Below are positions 46,101-57,169 of a stretch of DNA of 64,000 bases, piece after piece. The position numbers were made by a program, and so were the translations under genes. The DNA is from Hetaerina americana (taxonomy: Eukaryota > Arthropoda > Insecta > Odonata > Calopterygidae): the NCBI GenBank assembly GCA_022747635.1, contig JAKTNV010000002.1, forward strand, positions 1,205,001 through 1,269,000, read 5' to 3'. Positions within the stretch are counted from its first letter, which is position 1, and each line of letters opens with the position of its first letter. A model generated the notes under the pieces. It searched no databases. It had not been told where the DNA came from and saw nothing but the letters and a program-made list of their open reading frames with translations.

Positions 46101-46525
46101 GATGCTGCTGGTTTTCCCTTCCAAGGGTTTCGTGGGATGACGACCGCGGAAGCCTTGCCTCCGGCGGGCACGGCACACGACCGATTGGGCCGAGCCCCGT
46201 AGTTATCAGGACTCAAAATCTCTGTTTTGTCCATCTTATAAATCTTTGGAATGATAATTGAGGTGGTTTCCTTCCTCAATAGTGTTTTAACGTGACACCA
46301 TCACTTATTGGCCGCCCCACTGGGGTCAGACGCCATTGCAGGCCACCGCCTCACTGAGGAACGGACGCTGCGTGGACTACCTTTCGTCTGGCTCCTAACC
46401 TTCGACCTATCTGGCATGGGTGACACTACCAGGAGCAATTATTATTACTCGCGCCAGCACAACTCTAGGGGTCATCGGAACGCACAAGCTCTTCCACCAC
46501 GTCAAGGTTGTATTCGGGGATGGAT
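43135..46525 (-). mobile_element. RTE-like non-LTR retrotransposon, long but broken
   Basis: Minus-strand element from a 5' UTR (46525-46280, with ACAACCTTGACGTGGTGGAA and CCTCAGTGAGGCGGTGGCC) through endonuclease, RT and C-terminal coding to the 3' terminus near CTTAACCGGTAGATT at about 43140. The length of about 3.4 kb is close to a full RTE-type element. (TA)n arrays lie at both edges (46529-46592 and 43100-43130). Its 3' end family is repeated at 27.9 and 37.5 kb. Confidence 0.88.
43200..46279 (-). pseudogene. RTE-like ORF2: AP-type endonuclease and reverse transcriptase, several lesions
   Basis: Minus strand: KLVRIGTWNIKTMTRTGKL (endonuclease start), IIYSGGDESQRGVAIVLN, VQVYMPPSNH-like IIQVYMPPSNH, IVMGDWNATVGEG. 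Linker: KPWITDEMITKMDERRKWKH. RT: NKAVGVDNIPAELLKCLG, VPIPKKAKATSCEDYR, then DQFGFRKGRCARDAI, CFVDFEKAFDRVNW (first Asp), GVRQGCQLSPFLFNLYAE and LADDQALVC (catalytic Asps kept). C-terminal: FTYLGSVLDQHG, IWSVAMCGA and, past a shift near 43560, GRMLGNRGKGRNRIGMLD. Frameshifts and stops separate the pieces, so no functional protein is made. Confidence 0.9.
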
Positions 46526-46527
46526 AT

Positions 46528-46528
<1 letters not shown>

Positions 46529-46592
<64 letters not shown>
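46529..46592. repeat. (TA)n microsatellite at the 5' edge of the RTE-like element
   Basis: TA run of about 62 bp directly upstream (minus-strand sense) of the RTE-like 5' UTR. Confidence 0.9.
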
Positions 46593-46598
<6 letters not shown>

Positions 46599-49200
46599 TA
46601 ATTTAATCTTAATGCAAATTTATCAGCAATTTGGATTTTGCTTCTCACACCCATGAGGAGAGACGAGATCTGAGATAAGCATTCTACAAGATGTAATCAT
46701 CGATCCAAGATGAATCGCTCTTGATGATGGAAGTACTAAACCTCCTTCCCTCCCTCTCATCGCCCCTCGGGCGCACGCAAATGGACCGCAAAGGGAAACA
46801 CAATCGAGAGCCAGGACCATCAAAAGAAGGAGTGAGGAGGGGGGTGGGTGAGGCAAAAACAAGTGAGGGGGAGCGGGCGGAGGCTCTCGTCCCAGTTCCT
46901 CCCCCGAGAGACCATCCAAGCGTCCCGCTCTCGATTTCCGGTTCGAAGGAAGAGACTTTTTGCGCGTGCGAGACTGGGGAAAGCGGAGAAGATGGGGGGG
47001 GGGGAGGCGGCGGAGTAAGAAAGAGGGGCGTGGCACTAAAGAGAGTGTGAAAGAAGGGGAGGGGATGGAGAGGAAGGAGGAGGAGGAGGACATCCGGCAG
47101 CATCCGCGCGATTTCGCAGGTCGGAAGACCGCTCCGGGAGCACGGGTTATCCCCTCCGTTTCCCCCGGTCGAGCTGCCTTAATGGGCGCATTCGCGAAGA
47201 GCATCCCAGGGGCCATGAAGTTTCCTCACAAGCTGGAAAATCATCCTTCAATAAAATAAGCTCCATACATTTTCCTGTGCTCATTGTTAACTAATCTTTC
47301 GAGGTTTTTAAGTTCGACACATCGATTTTCATCGAATTTCACGAAAGACAACTCGGCCTTCGAAAGACAATGCGACCTACATGCCGCCTCATCAAGCATA
47401 CCACTGACACATACGAAATCGAGTGCATAAAATAAGTAGTATTATCTGCTGTACGTAATTGTTTAACTCCGATGCTCACCAAACTTCATGGTTGAAATGG
47501 CCCGGGCATCGTTACGGCCGCGAGCCTAAGGTCGAATGCTCAAGAATGGTTTAAGTCACGGCTGAGTCAAACATTTTGTGGATCGGTGTCTACAACTTTC
47601 ATCTTTCCCCCCAATCAAACTCGCGTCGTGCATTGCACACTCCTTCCCTTTCCTATCCTTGCGAGTATGCTGCGGCCTATGGATATTTACATTCATGCAT
47701 ATCTATGCAAACGCAGACGAATACGTTAGCATACATGCATACATATACGCGTGGTTTTCTTACTAATCATTTCTACCCATTGATGGGTGGTAGAAGTAAA
47801 GCGACAGCCAAGTTGTACCCTTATCCCGAAGGGCTACAATACCTGCCTGAATTATGGTCACCCTTTGATTACTATGGAAAGAGAAAGCATGAGGGGATTG
47901 TTTAATTTATGGTGGTGCCCTGTCGTTGATCGAAAGTGGATGGGACGAGAGAAATGCTGCGAGCGAGAGAGCGGAGGAGAAAATGATTTTCTACCACAAA
48001 AAAACCTTTAAGCATTACACAATATCAGGGTGGAAACAAGGAAGAGCTTTATCAAAGGGTATCGACGTAAAATTATGTCTTCAATCGGACGTGAACAATG
48101 GACGGCTTGGAGTGGAGATGGAGAACTCGATCTTGTTCTGCATTCAAGGAGAAAATAACTTCGCAGTTTAATGAATTGACGCATTAATACGATAGGCAAG
48201 GCAAGGGCCGCTCGAAAGATTTTGATAGAGAAAAGGGCAGCGTTAAATGCCTAAACTGAGAGTCTTAATTCATAGTTCAAAGCTACCGACCTATATTAGA
48301 ATTTCTGCTAGCAAACAAGGAAAGGATTTAAGTGAAATAAATATTGACGATGACAGCCAAAGATAAGTGCTGCGCCCGATAGTAATTAGATAATCACCAG
48401 AATCAATTATTAGAAGTGATGAATGAGTCAATTGACCATTAGCGTCCGAAAGGATTTGAATTTTGTCGGGAGGAGGCTTAAACACCAACGGGGATACTGG
48501 ACGAAGAGTTCCGAGCAAGAAATAGGCCGGCTTGGAGGCAAAGGGACTGAAGAGGGCGCACGTGGTCGGTGAGGGTGATCGATTGATCAACGGCTGCGAA
48601 CGGAGGAGAGGGGAGATGGTGAAAAAGGAGGAGAGATAGCACTGAAACATGTACATCCGCACATTCACGCGCTGCCCACTCAACCGCGGAGACGAATTCG
48701 AGAAGACATGAACTACTCTACCCCACTAATGTGGGCGATTTACATGATTGAAAGCACTATTGTAATTGTAAAAAGAGAGACGTTTCAGGCGTGATATGGT
48801 GGAATATCATGATTAATTAAAATTTTGCCCCTGGGGATGATGTAGTTACATTGAAACCGGTCGTAATGTATTTTATTTTGCGGAAACTTGCAAATTCTTA
48901 ATGATTATTGTAATTGTATTCTCGATAATTCAGGAACAACTGAAGCCATTGAGGCAAAAACAACTTAAATGATCCCACCATAGTACAGCAATGTCGTCAT
49001 TTACTAATTTCAATTCCTTAATTTTTCGGCAGATGGAGAAGACAATGACATTTTAGGAAATAAAATCGAAGATAATGAGGATGCTAAGAAAATTACTTTA
49101 CTTTTTTCATAAACTTTTCGCATTAATTAAATCTGTTTTACATACCAGATTTGGAACAAGACCATTTCCTAATTTATACTATTTGTATTACTTTTTCCGT
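46593..49200. other. unassigned DNA with a GC-rich patch 46.74-47.20 kb
   Basis: The patch has long overlapping frames on both strands (for example minus 46623-47216, starting MAPGMLFANAPIKAARPGET) that are Ser/Pro/Arg-rich downstream. I see no domain and treat them as probably non-coding. The rest, to 49200, is AT-rich with no recognised feature. Confidence 0.4.
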
Positions 49201-49204
49201 GAAA

Positions 49205-49463
49205 CATCTCAATCCCAGTAAGTCTGGTGTGGATTTACGGCTGTCCATATGCAGCATTGTCCCGCGGACTGAGTATCGAGTCTCTAAACGGAAGGCTGCG
49301 GAAATTCTGTCGGGACATCGGGGCCGTGTTTGTGGACTTGAGACCGGTGCTCGGGTCTTGTCGCGCTCCCTTGAACCGCTCTGGGGTCCACCACGCCCCT
49401 GAGGCCTCGGTTCGGGTGGCTCATAGGATCTCCGAGCACTGTAGATATTTTTTAGGCAAATGA
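49205..49463 (+). pseudogene. CR1-like ORF1 C-terminal region (SGNH/esterase-like)
   Basis: Two adjoining frames are needed: one gives GVDLRLSICSIVPRT, the other LNGRLRKFCRDIGAVFVDLR, then SGVHHAPEASVRVAHRISEH and a TGA at 49461-49463. The SIxPR, FVDLRP and GVHH-type motifs recall the SGNH hydrolase C-terminal blocks found in CR1 ORF1 proteins. A single frameshift near 49260 separates the two frames. The stop overlaps the ORF2 start. Confidence 0.6.
49460..49463 (+). promoter_or_regulatory. ATGA stop/start overlap between ORF1 and ORF2
   Basis: The ORF1 TGA (49461-49463) overlaps the ORF2 ATG (49460-49462). Overlapping stop/start codons in several non-LTR elements allow ORF2 translation by termination-reinitiation. 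In the sister copy the same place reads TAGCGCGTAGG, so the ATG is lost there. Confidence 0.6.
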
Positions 49464-51722
49464 GTAGGTTAGGTAGTGGAGTAAATTTAAATTTAAAGAT
49501 ACATTTCCCTGATTACGATATCATAAAGTGTAGGTCAATTATAGGGTCTCACAATACTAGGCTGCCTAAAGAGATTTCTCGAAGTACGTACAGTGCTAAT
49601 GAAGCAAAAGAAAGAATCACTCATCAGGATATGGACCGATCGTGTATTAAGACACCCATAAGACTTATAAATAGCATCATCAGAAAGCAGACCGCAACGA
49701 ACACAAAGAAGGTTCTAGACGAAGAAATAATTCCCGTAGTAGTAGTTAACTGCCGAAGTTTAAAAAATATGATACCGGAATTCCACCACCTCATTCGTAG
49801 CACAGAGTCAGATATCATTATAGGAACTGAAAGTTGGTTAACAGATGATATCGCAGACAGCGAAATATTTCCCAAGTCCTTCACAGTTTATAGAAACGAC
49901 AGACAGAATAGAGCCGGAGGAGGAGTGTTTATCGCGGTTGAAAACTCTAACGTCAGTAGAGCTGAGTTATTTCCTGATAGCTGTATAGAAAGTGTCTGGT
50001 ACTCAGTAAAAATACCCAGTGCAAACCCACAGGGCTGTAAACGCTAAATTTTCCCTAGGCGTAGAAAAAGTTAACAAACCTAAGAGAAAAATTTATTTAT
50101 TCAATAAAGCTGACTATGATGGCTTAAAATGTGAGTTAAACTGTTCCTTTCTTAGAATTGACGAATTAAGCAAAACCAGGAATGTCGAGGATACCTGGAA
50201 TAATTTTCTTGCGATAACACGTTCAGCAATACAGCGATCCATACCAAGTAATTATATAAGAAAGAATAAGGAACCCCGTTGGTACAACTCTGAAGTACGG
50301 AAATCACTAAGACGGCAAAGGGCGTGCCATGCTAGAATGAAAAACGCCGTTAAAGATTCCTCCCCTGATAAAATCAACGAAACCATATAGAATTACAAAG
50401 CATCTAGGTCCACTGCCTAGAAGGCCTCCCGGAAGGCGCTAGCGGAATTCAAAAGGAAAAAATTAGGTGAACGCTTAAACCATAAACCAAATATGTTTTG
50501 GTCCTACGTCAGGGATGTGCAGGGAAAAAAGTCCACCGTAAACTCATTGAACAACGAAAAGGGGGATAAAGTAACAAGTAGTTTAGATAAAGCCAGCATA
50601 TTAAACTCATTCTTCCAAAGTGTTTTAAACAAATGCTTCCAGAATATATCAGAGAACCTTCCGAAAACATTTCTGCAGCCAATGCAAGCAATCAGTCAGT
50701 AATCAGGCAGTAATTATAAGCCAATATCGCTGACCTCCATATCCTGTAAGATTCTTGAGCACATCATTGTTAGTTCCATTAGAGGTACCTCGATAGCCAA
50801 GATTTATTGATTAATAACCAACACGGGTTCCGTAAAGGTAGATCCTGCGCAACTCAACTCGCACTCTTTGTTCATGATATAATGCATTCCGGTGAAAGTA
50901 ATATTCCAGTTGATGCGATATTCATAGATTTTAAAAAAGCTTTTGATAGAGTCCCTCATTGCAAGTTACTCGCGAAGTTGGAAACTTATGGAATACACGG
51001 GTGTGTTATATGCTGGATTAGACAATTTTTAAAAAATCGTGTTCAAACAGTCGTCCTGGACGGTGTATCATCCGATACTGTAAAGGTCACGTCGGGTGTA
51101 CCACAGGGAAGTGTCATAGGCCCCCTCTTGTTTCTTATTTACATAAATGGGATTTATGGGGACATTCGAAGTCGCGAAGACAGAATCACGTCAACTAACG
51201 ACCTAAATGCAATCCAGATTTGGTGCGATACATGGCAATTGGAATTAAATTTGAAAAACATGCGTAGTTATACATTTTTGGGAAAGGGTTAATTCCCTCC
51301 TATTTAGTTACAAAGTGAAACAAACAGAAATCGTGAGGGTAGATTCCTTCAAATACTTGGGTGTAATAATTACTCACGATCTGTCCTGGGGAAAGCACAT
51401 GCGAGAAATATGCGGTTGTGCTAATAAAAAATTGGGATTTTTAAAAGGAATCCTAGGTAAATGTGACGAAAAAGTGAAGGAGTGCTGTTTTCTTGCCCTA
51501 GTCAGGTCCCACCTAGAGTATGCTACCAGTATATGGGATCATGTACTGACAGCATTTAAAGTTGGGTCCTTTTCCGATGACATCAAGAACATAATACGAA
51601 CTCCAACGTATTACGGGCGGAGGGATCACGAACATAAGATTAGAGAGATAGACTGCAAGACTGACAGATTTAAATGGTCATTCTTTCCAAGAACAATAAG
51701 AGACCAGAATGCTTGTAATTAA
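49460..51722 (+). pseudogene. CR1-like ORF2 with internal deletions
   Basis: Starts ATG at 49460, sharing ATGA with the ORF1 stop. The endonuclease shows VVVVNCRSLKNMIPEF, GTESWLTDDI and RAGGGVFIAVE, but after ESVWYSVK about 100 residues (including the GDxN catalytic block and SDH) are missing before KRKIYLFNKADYDGL. The RT region has YKPISLTSISCKILE, QHGFRKGRSCATQLALFVHD, FIDFKKAFDRVPH and SGVPQGSVIGPLLFLIYING, but the [FY]ADD box is deleted before RITSTNDLNAIQIW. The C-terminal keeps SFKYLGVIITHDLSWGKHM and [13 protein letters not shown] with a stop at 51722. Dead copy. Confidence 0.88.
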
Positions 51723-51947
51723 AATCCCCCACTAGTCGGCTTAACATAATATGTATTAACCTACAAGGTAGCGACTCCGTATGGTTATACTAGTATATTT
51801 ATATATTTTTTTTGCGGGTTCCCCACACCTTTCCCCATCCATTTGAAAAACCCTAACCCCCTCATCCCTTACCCTTTCCTCCTGGTGCTGCACCCCCTGC
51901 CACACACCTTTTTGGTGGCTCGCAGGGTATTGCTGTAGATGTAGAAG

Positions 51948-52920
51948 TCATCCCATCTCAGTCCCACAATTCCAATTATCAATTATTAAGAGAAAAGAAA
52001 TTTACCATGCGATAAGTTGAAAATGACCGATGTGTTTTCTCCTTGCACATTCGGATAGGCGTGATCTCAATTCCAGTCTCTTTGGAAGCGTGGGTTTGTA
52101 CGCGCGGGGGTGGAATGAGAGGTTGACGCATACAATCAGCCAAATGGTGGTGTTTTGAAGAGCTTCAAACGGCGTTTATGCATATGATATCTCGGACTTC
52201 CCTTTGTCTGCCTGGAATAGTTTCCCTCCGCAGTTATTCGGTCTTCCGTCCACAAGGCTTATACTCTCTTCCTCACTTTCCCCACTAACCCAAAACGTAC
52301 CTCCCATCGCGGCCATCAACATCCCATTCCCTCTCAAGCCACTTTTCCCGCCTTCACCCACCAGCTTCTCCTCTTCCTTCTCCCAACATATTTATGAAAG
52401 GGGGCAAAACAAATATTTAGAGCAAAAAAAGAAAAGGAGACAAAAATATTTTCTTTGTTAACTTTTTGGAATGCCATTCATCCTTCTAGTGATTCACTAA
52501 AACGCGTGACCGTAATTTCGAGAGAGCTTTGTGTTGCAGAGAAGGGAAATGATTGACCACGGACAAAAAAAAGGAGGCGGCGAGGAGAAGAGGGAGAGAG
52601 AGAGAGATCGGACGAAGAGCGCCGGCCATTGGAGAGGCGGCGGGGAGAGAGAAGGCAGGCGAACGGGCGCGTGGGCGGCCCCCGGGCGGGAGGGGGGGGG
52701 GTCGGCGGCAGCGAGAGGCGAAGCGTCGACGGCGGATGGATAAACGTTGGCAGAGAGGGAGAACGGCTCTCCTTCCGCGTAGACCCGATCTGATGTAACA
52801 CGGGCAATAATGGACTGCAATGATGTTTATGGTGAAGTGGTGGCCTTCCTGACGGAGGGATGCTGACTTTGATTCATTCCGGAGGAGGATTCCGCGGTGT
52901 TTTCACGCTCCGTATATGTC
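51948..52920. other. unassigned DNA with a GC-rich, purine-rich patch
   Basis: 52555-52770 has GAGAGAGAGAG, GGCGG and a GGGGGGGGG run, giving Arg/Gly-rich frames on the plus strand and Ser/Pro-rich frames on the minus strand. I treat these as non-coding. No family resemblance elsewhere. Confidence 0.4.
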
Positions 52921-52949
52921 ACTGGCACCGCATGAAATTGTTGACTGCA

Positions 52950-52977
52950 CTGAAGAAGATCCCTTAAAAGGGTGAAA
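52950..52977 (+). ncRNA. hammerhead-like motif with canonical CTGAAGA core (solo)
   Basis: CTGAAGA (52950-52956), a short hairpin with CCC (52961-52963) and GGG (52970-52972), and GAAA (52974-52977) then GGATACACC. This is the only copy in the window with an intact CUGANGA core next to GAAA. No PLE coding sequence is attached. Stem II is 3-4 bp and stems I and III were not established, so it may be a chance match or a detached tail. Confidence 0.3.
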
Positions 52978-53589
52978 GGATACACCTACATACTAAATAG
53001 GACTCATCACGTTGTTGATAACAAATCCCGAATCACTGTGATGGAAAACCGCCATGATTTAACCGTGAAAAGACGTCGGATGACCTCTTTCACGAACTCA
53101 TAATTAGGTTGGACTTGGGCTCACCCTCGAGGTCACCAACCCGGAGCGAAGGCATCACCACCTGCAGGATAACACAGCGATTTTCAGCCAACGTGATCCA
53201 TGAGAAAAATCAATTCGTACTTGTAGTATAAAATGTTGCTGCGATTTTAATCTGGGATATGGATACAGAACTTCGAAGGATGACACATGCAACTTTCTTC
53301 TGTTAATCAATACCCTGAAGTAACAAAAAATGCTAAAAATCCGTATTCGTATCGAGGATAACTGCAACTCTATTACTTGTCCCATAAATATTAACACCAC
53401 CTCGCAACGGTTCATCCCATATTTCATCGGTCCTGTGGGTAAGTGTTTTTGCTCGGCAATTAGGCCCATCATCTTTCCACCATGGACTTTCATCAATCCT
53501 AGAACTGAGCCACCCGTCAAAAGCCCTCTACTCCTATCTGCCGGCAGACCTCACCAAGTGTCCATATTTCTTCGCTTTCGTGAGCTCCA

Positions 53590-53865
53590 ATAACGTGTAA
53601 TCCATTCATTCCTTCCAGGGTCTTCCTCTGTACTTCTCATCATTCACTTTGTCTTCCGCAGCTCTCTTTAGCAAACTATCGTCGAAATGCATCCCATTCA
53701 TTCGTTTTTGTCTCTTCAGTGCACTACATTAATTCCTCTGGCCTACTCTACGTACAACTTCGCTCACTCCTCGATCCGTCCATTCGATCTCAATCAATCT
53801 CATACGAGGCACCGCATTTTCATTGCTTCCAATCATTTTCCCTCGCCGCAGCGGCCGCCGCCCCT
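53590..53865 (-). pseudogene. old RTE/endonuclease-RT C-terminal relic
   Basis: On the minus strand LEAMKMRCLV, then MRLIEIEWTDRGVSEVVRRV followed by GQRN, and further DKVNDEKYRGRPWKE appear in shifting frames. These resemble the ORF2 C-terminal pattern (LEAFEMxxxRRM, IxWTDRVxNEEVLRRVGE, RGRPRK) of RTE-like elements. Stops are frequent and no catalytic RT motif was found. Divergence suggests a lineage distinct from the 43-46 kb element. Confidence 0.45.
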
Positions 53866-53869
53866 GCAC

Positions 53870-55430
53870 CGCATCCATAGACAGTCTTAAGTCTCCCCCT
53901 TAAGTCTCGATGTACTGGCCAATTTAAAGGCATTTTGTGCCACTTGGAAATTTTCATTCGCGCAGAGATCTTTCTGGACTTGACCTGCTCTGCTTACTAA
54001 TATCCTTCTCTTTCCATCACTGACGATCATGCTCTCTCTGAATAATTAAGCTTATCCACATCATCTAGTTTTTTTCCCATTTTAATACTTCTGTTACAAT
54101 CTTGTCTGGCGACGAATACTATTACGTTCGTGTCGGGTGCTTCATTACACGATTCCTGTATCATGCGTCAAGAGTTCGTTCTGAAGTGTCCTTAAAGCAA
54201 TCCCCAAAAAAGTTTTAAAATACACAGTGATTTGTCTACACGTATAGTTAGTTTCTGCAGCGTTTTTTTTCATTTTACTTATTTTTATCTAAATATAATG
54301 ATGAAGATAAAGATTGAAAGGTCATATTAATGTCCTGCTATTTTTTTTGAAAATTTGTTGTCTCAGGCGTAACTTTATTCCTGCTATTTTCTTTATTCTT
54401 TTTTTTTCGTCGACGACCGATAATCGAAGGGCCCCCAGCCTTGAGGGACCATCTCCAAGCTTCTTCACCTCTCTTTGTGTGCAACATTTACCTTATTTAT
54501 CATGATTCAATATAATTTGACATATACACCAATAAGAACAAACTGAGTAGCTTTCATTATACACCAATAAGATATTTCGCCTTCCCGGCGAATGGCTTAC
54601 TGATTATGAAAAATTCTGCATAGCATTGATAACGTTTAACGTTCAATTGTTTCAAATTTATCTCAATATACTTTTATTCTCAGCATTTGAAAATCAATTG
54701 CATACAGTTGAACTTGTCATAAACCCTGTATCATCTCATTATAAATAAACATTCCTTTCTGTAGAAATAAAATTCTGTTCCAGACAATATTATCAAATGA
54801 TTTCCCACACACTCGAATGCAATGAGGGTTTGGCAGTGTTCTTCCTTCCTCTTTTCTGAAAGACGTTGAAGGGTTGAAATAAATTTTCTTTAATATTCAA
54901 TATGGTAATCACATGGACATCTTGTGTCTCGCGTTTTATTCTTCTGTAGATTATATTTCCAATTCCTTCGACTACTGTGTATGAGAGTACCTTATACCTT
55001 TTACATGACACCACACTACAATTAACGTTGATTCGATCTATGGATACTGGTATTTGGAAAACTACTTCCTTTGGGAATTATGCTCGTTGTTTTAGTGCAT
55101 GCTCTGCACATAGATCAGCAGAGCTTGTTCAACATCTCAGAGTTTAATTGGCCACGAATCTGCATCATCGATATCTGAGAAAGACGTTCATTTGGCCATA
55201 ATATTCCGCTCGAGGTATCGTTTTTCCTCGACGTTCTTCGTCAGCTGTGAATTCCTCTCCAACAAGCATGCCCTAACAATATTTAATTATCCACTCATGT
55301 CCACATACAAATTCGCAAACCACCGTACCCCTGCGGAAATATCTGTTTCTGCCTTAGTTATTCCGATACTTTTAAAATATAAAGCTAATGCCAATTTTCT
55401 ACTCCCATCTGTTATTTTCTACTTTCTCAA
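53870..55430. other. unassigned AT-rich DNA
   Basis: No recognised coding sequence or repeat. Frames near 54314-54505 and 55192-55446 lack any motif. Confidence 0.45.
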
Positions 55431-55439
55431 GATTTTCAA

Positions 55440-57165
55440 ATTTTAGGAGCATTTTATCAGTACTGAGTCGCAGTCAAATCAATGACAAAATGAAGCGCCA
55501 TATAACTCGCGAAGAGACAATCCGGATAAAAGAAAAAAAATCACACGACGTCCGATCTGCAAATGGAAAGATACTAATAAAAGATGAATCAATTGGGAAG
55601 CGATGGAAGGAATAGATAAAGGAACTCTCCCAAGGGCCGGAACCATTTGAATGTGATTTCATTAAAGAAGAAATCGTGATAAAAGAAGACGAACGGGACC
55701 CGCAAATATTGAAAAGCGAATTCGATAGAACAGTTGAAGACCAGAAGAATAACAAGGCATCAGGAGTGGACAAAATAAATGGAAATATAATCAAATCACT
55801 CGAGGTCAAAGCGAATGATGCTACACTCTTTGGAATAATCAGAGATAGCTCCTCAAGCGGAAAACTAGCAGAGGACTCAGAGAAGAGTGCGAGACTTGAA
55901 ATACCGAAGGAACCAAGAAAAGATAAATGCGAAGAACACAGAACATGGAGCCTAATGTCTCATGTATCGAAATCACTTGCCCTGATGATTATCCCGAGAA
56001 TACAAAGAAAGGTATCTCCCAGGGAAATCAACTTTAAATCAGGAGAAATCGAGGGACAAGGGAGGCGAAGCTCAGCTTGAGGGTTGTGACCGAAAAATGA
56101 TTCACATAAGGAAGCCGTTGTACAAGTGGACTTGGGGAAGGCTAAGTCGAATGGAACACGATGGTCAAGAAACTAGAAGCGCTTGGAATGGACTAAAACG
56201 GTAAAAGAGTAATTTATCACCTCTACAAGAATCAGGTAACACCACAGAAATAAAAAAGAAGGAAAATAGAATCCAAAATAAAGAAAGGAGTTGGACGAGA
56301 ATACAACCCCTCGCCAGGATTATTCAACGCGGGTATCTAGAAGAGGCTATGAAATAAGCACGAGAATCGGGCATCAAAGGAATCAAGGTGAACGGCGAAG
56401 AAATCTACATGCTTTGGTTTGCGGATGACATCGCATTTGTTGTAGAAACATGGGAGGACATTCAAGCAACTCTGAATGCCACGGAACAAGTATTTTGCAA
56501 GTATTTATTTTTTTACGCTGGGAGGAGTCAATCTAGAGCAAATGGAATCTTTCGTAGAGCTTGGCAGGGTTGGAAGATACCGATGGGTTGGAAGATACCG
56601 ATGGGTTGGAAGATAACATGGGTTGGAAGATACCGATATCATGGAAAGGATAGCTCAAGATAAGAAGTCTTTCATGAAGAACAGGCAGCCACTGTGTTCA
56701 AAGAACCAGAAATTGCAATCAAGGAGGGAGTTCGTCGATAGGTTCGTATGGAGCATGGCACTCGACGCAGCAGAGGTATGGAACGATGGAAAAGTGGACC
56801 AGCCAAGATTGGAAGCCTTTGAAACATGTTGCTGTTAAATAAGAGAGATGGACAATGTGAGAAATTAGGAAGGACGTGTAAAGGAGAGCAGAAGAGGAAA
56901 GGACTGTAAGTATGAAGAACTCTACGGCAAAGAAAAACTAAATCGATTGGATACATCATGAGACACAATGGGTTAGGTAGCAACATAACGGAGGGGAAAA
57001 TTGAGATCCTTCATTAATTGAAGAGAAGTTCCCGCGAGGATAACCACGAGTACATAGGCCAAATTGAGAAGGACGTAAAACAGAAAAGCTGTCGGGGGGT
57101 GAAGGAATTAAGACTGACTAGGGAAGAATGGAGGGTCGCTGTAAAAGAAACTTAATATTGAAATA
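55440..57165 (+). pseudogene. decayed RTE-like ORF2 (linker, RT and C-terminal region)
   Basis: Plus strand pieces follow the expected order: KKSHDVRSANGKILIKDESI and GKRWKE (linker before RT), EDQKNNKASGVDKINGNIIK (RT entry), RLEIPKEPRKDKCEEHRTWS followed by LMSHVSKSLAL, then NGEEIYMLWFADDIAFV with an intact FADD box, WSMALDAAEVW, LEAFETCCC and, in another frame, RLIGYIMRHNG and EEWRVAVKE. Many stops and shifts separate them. The closest family in the window is the relic at 32-33.5 kb and the element at 43-46 kb. Confidence 0.75.
56566..56636 (+). repeat. short in-frame tandem repeat, 18-19-bp unit, four copies
   Basis: The unit GGTTGGAAGATACCGATG is repeated about four times, the third with a small change (GATAACATG). 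In the RTE relic frame it encodes repeated GWKIPM. This is a recent local duplication in an otherwise ancient element. Confidence 0.85.
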
Positions 57166-57169
57166 TTGA

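Larger units (their letters stand above)
49205..51947 (+). mobile_element. CR1-like non-LTR retrotransposon with ORF1/ORF2 junction
   Basis: 5'-truncated inside ORF1, then an ATGA-overlapped ORF2 with several internal deletions, ending in the pyrimidine-rich 3' UTR and the terminus CTTTTTGGTGGCTCGCAGGG followed by TGCTGTAGATGTAGAAG. It is the closest relative of the 10.7-13.3 kb element and of the fragment at 14.7-15.1 kb. Confidence 0.9.

Noticed and set aside
46623..47216. 197-codon minus-strand frame starting MAPGMLFANAPIK
   Set aside because: Low-complexity Ser/Pro/Leu sequence in a GC-rich patch, no domain and no splice support. Kept only as a remark.
47495..47575. Possible tRNA-like element with GGTCGAATGC
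   Set aside because: The B-box match is poor, no A-box was found and no related copy was seen.
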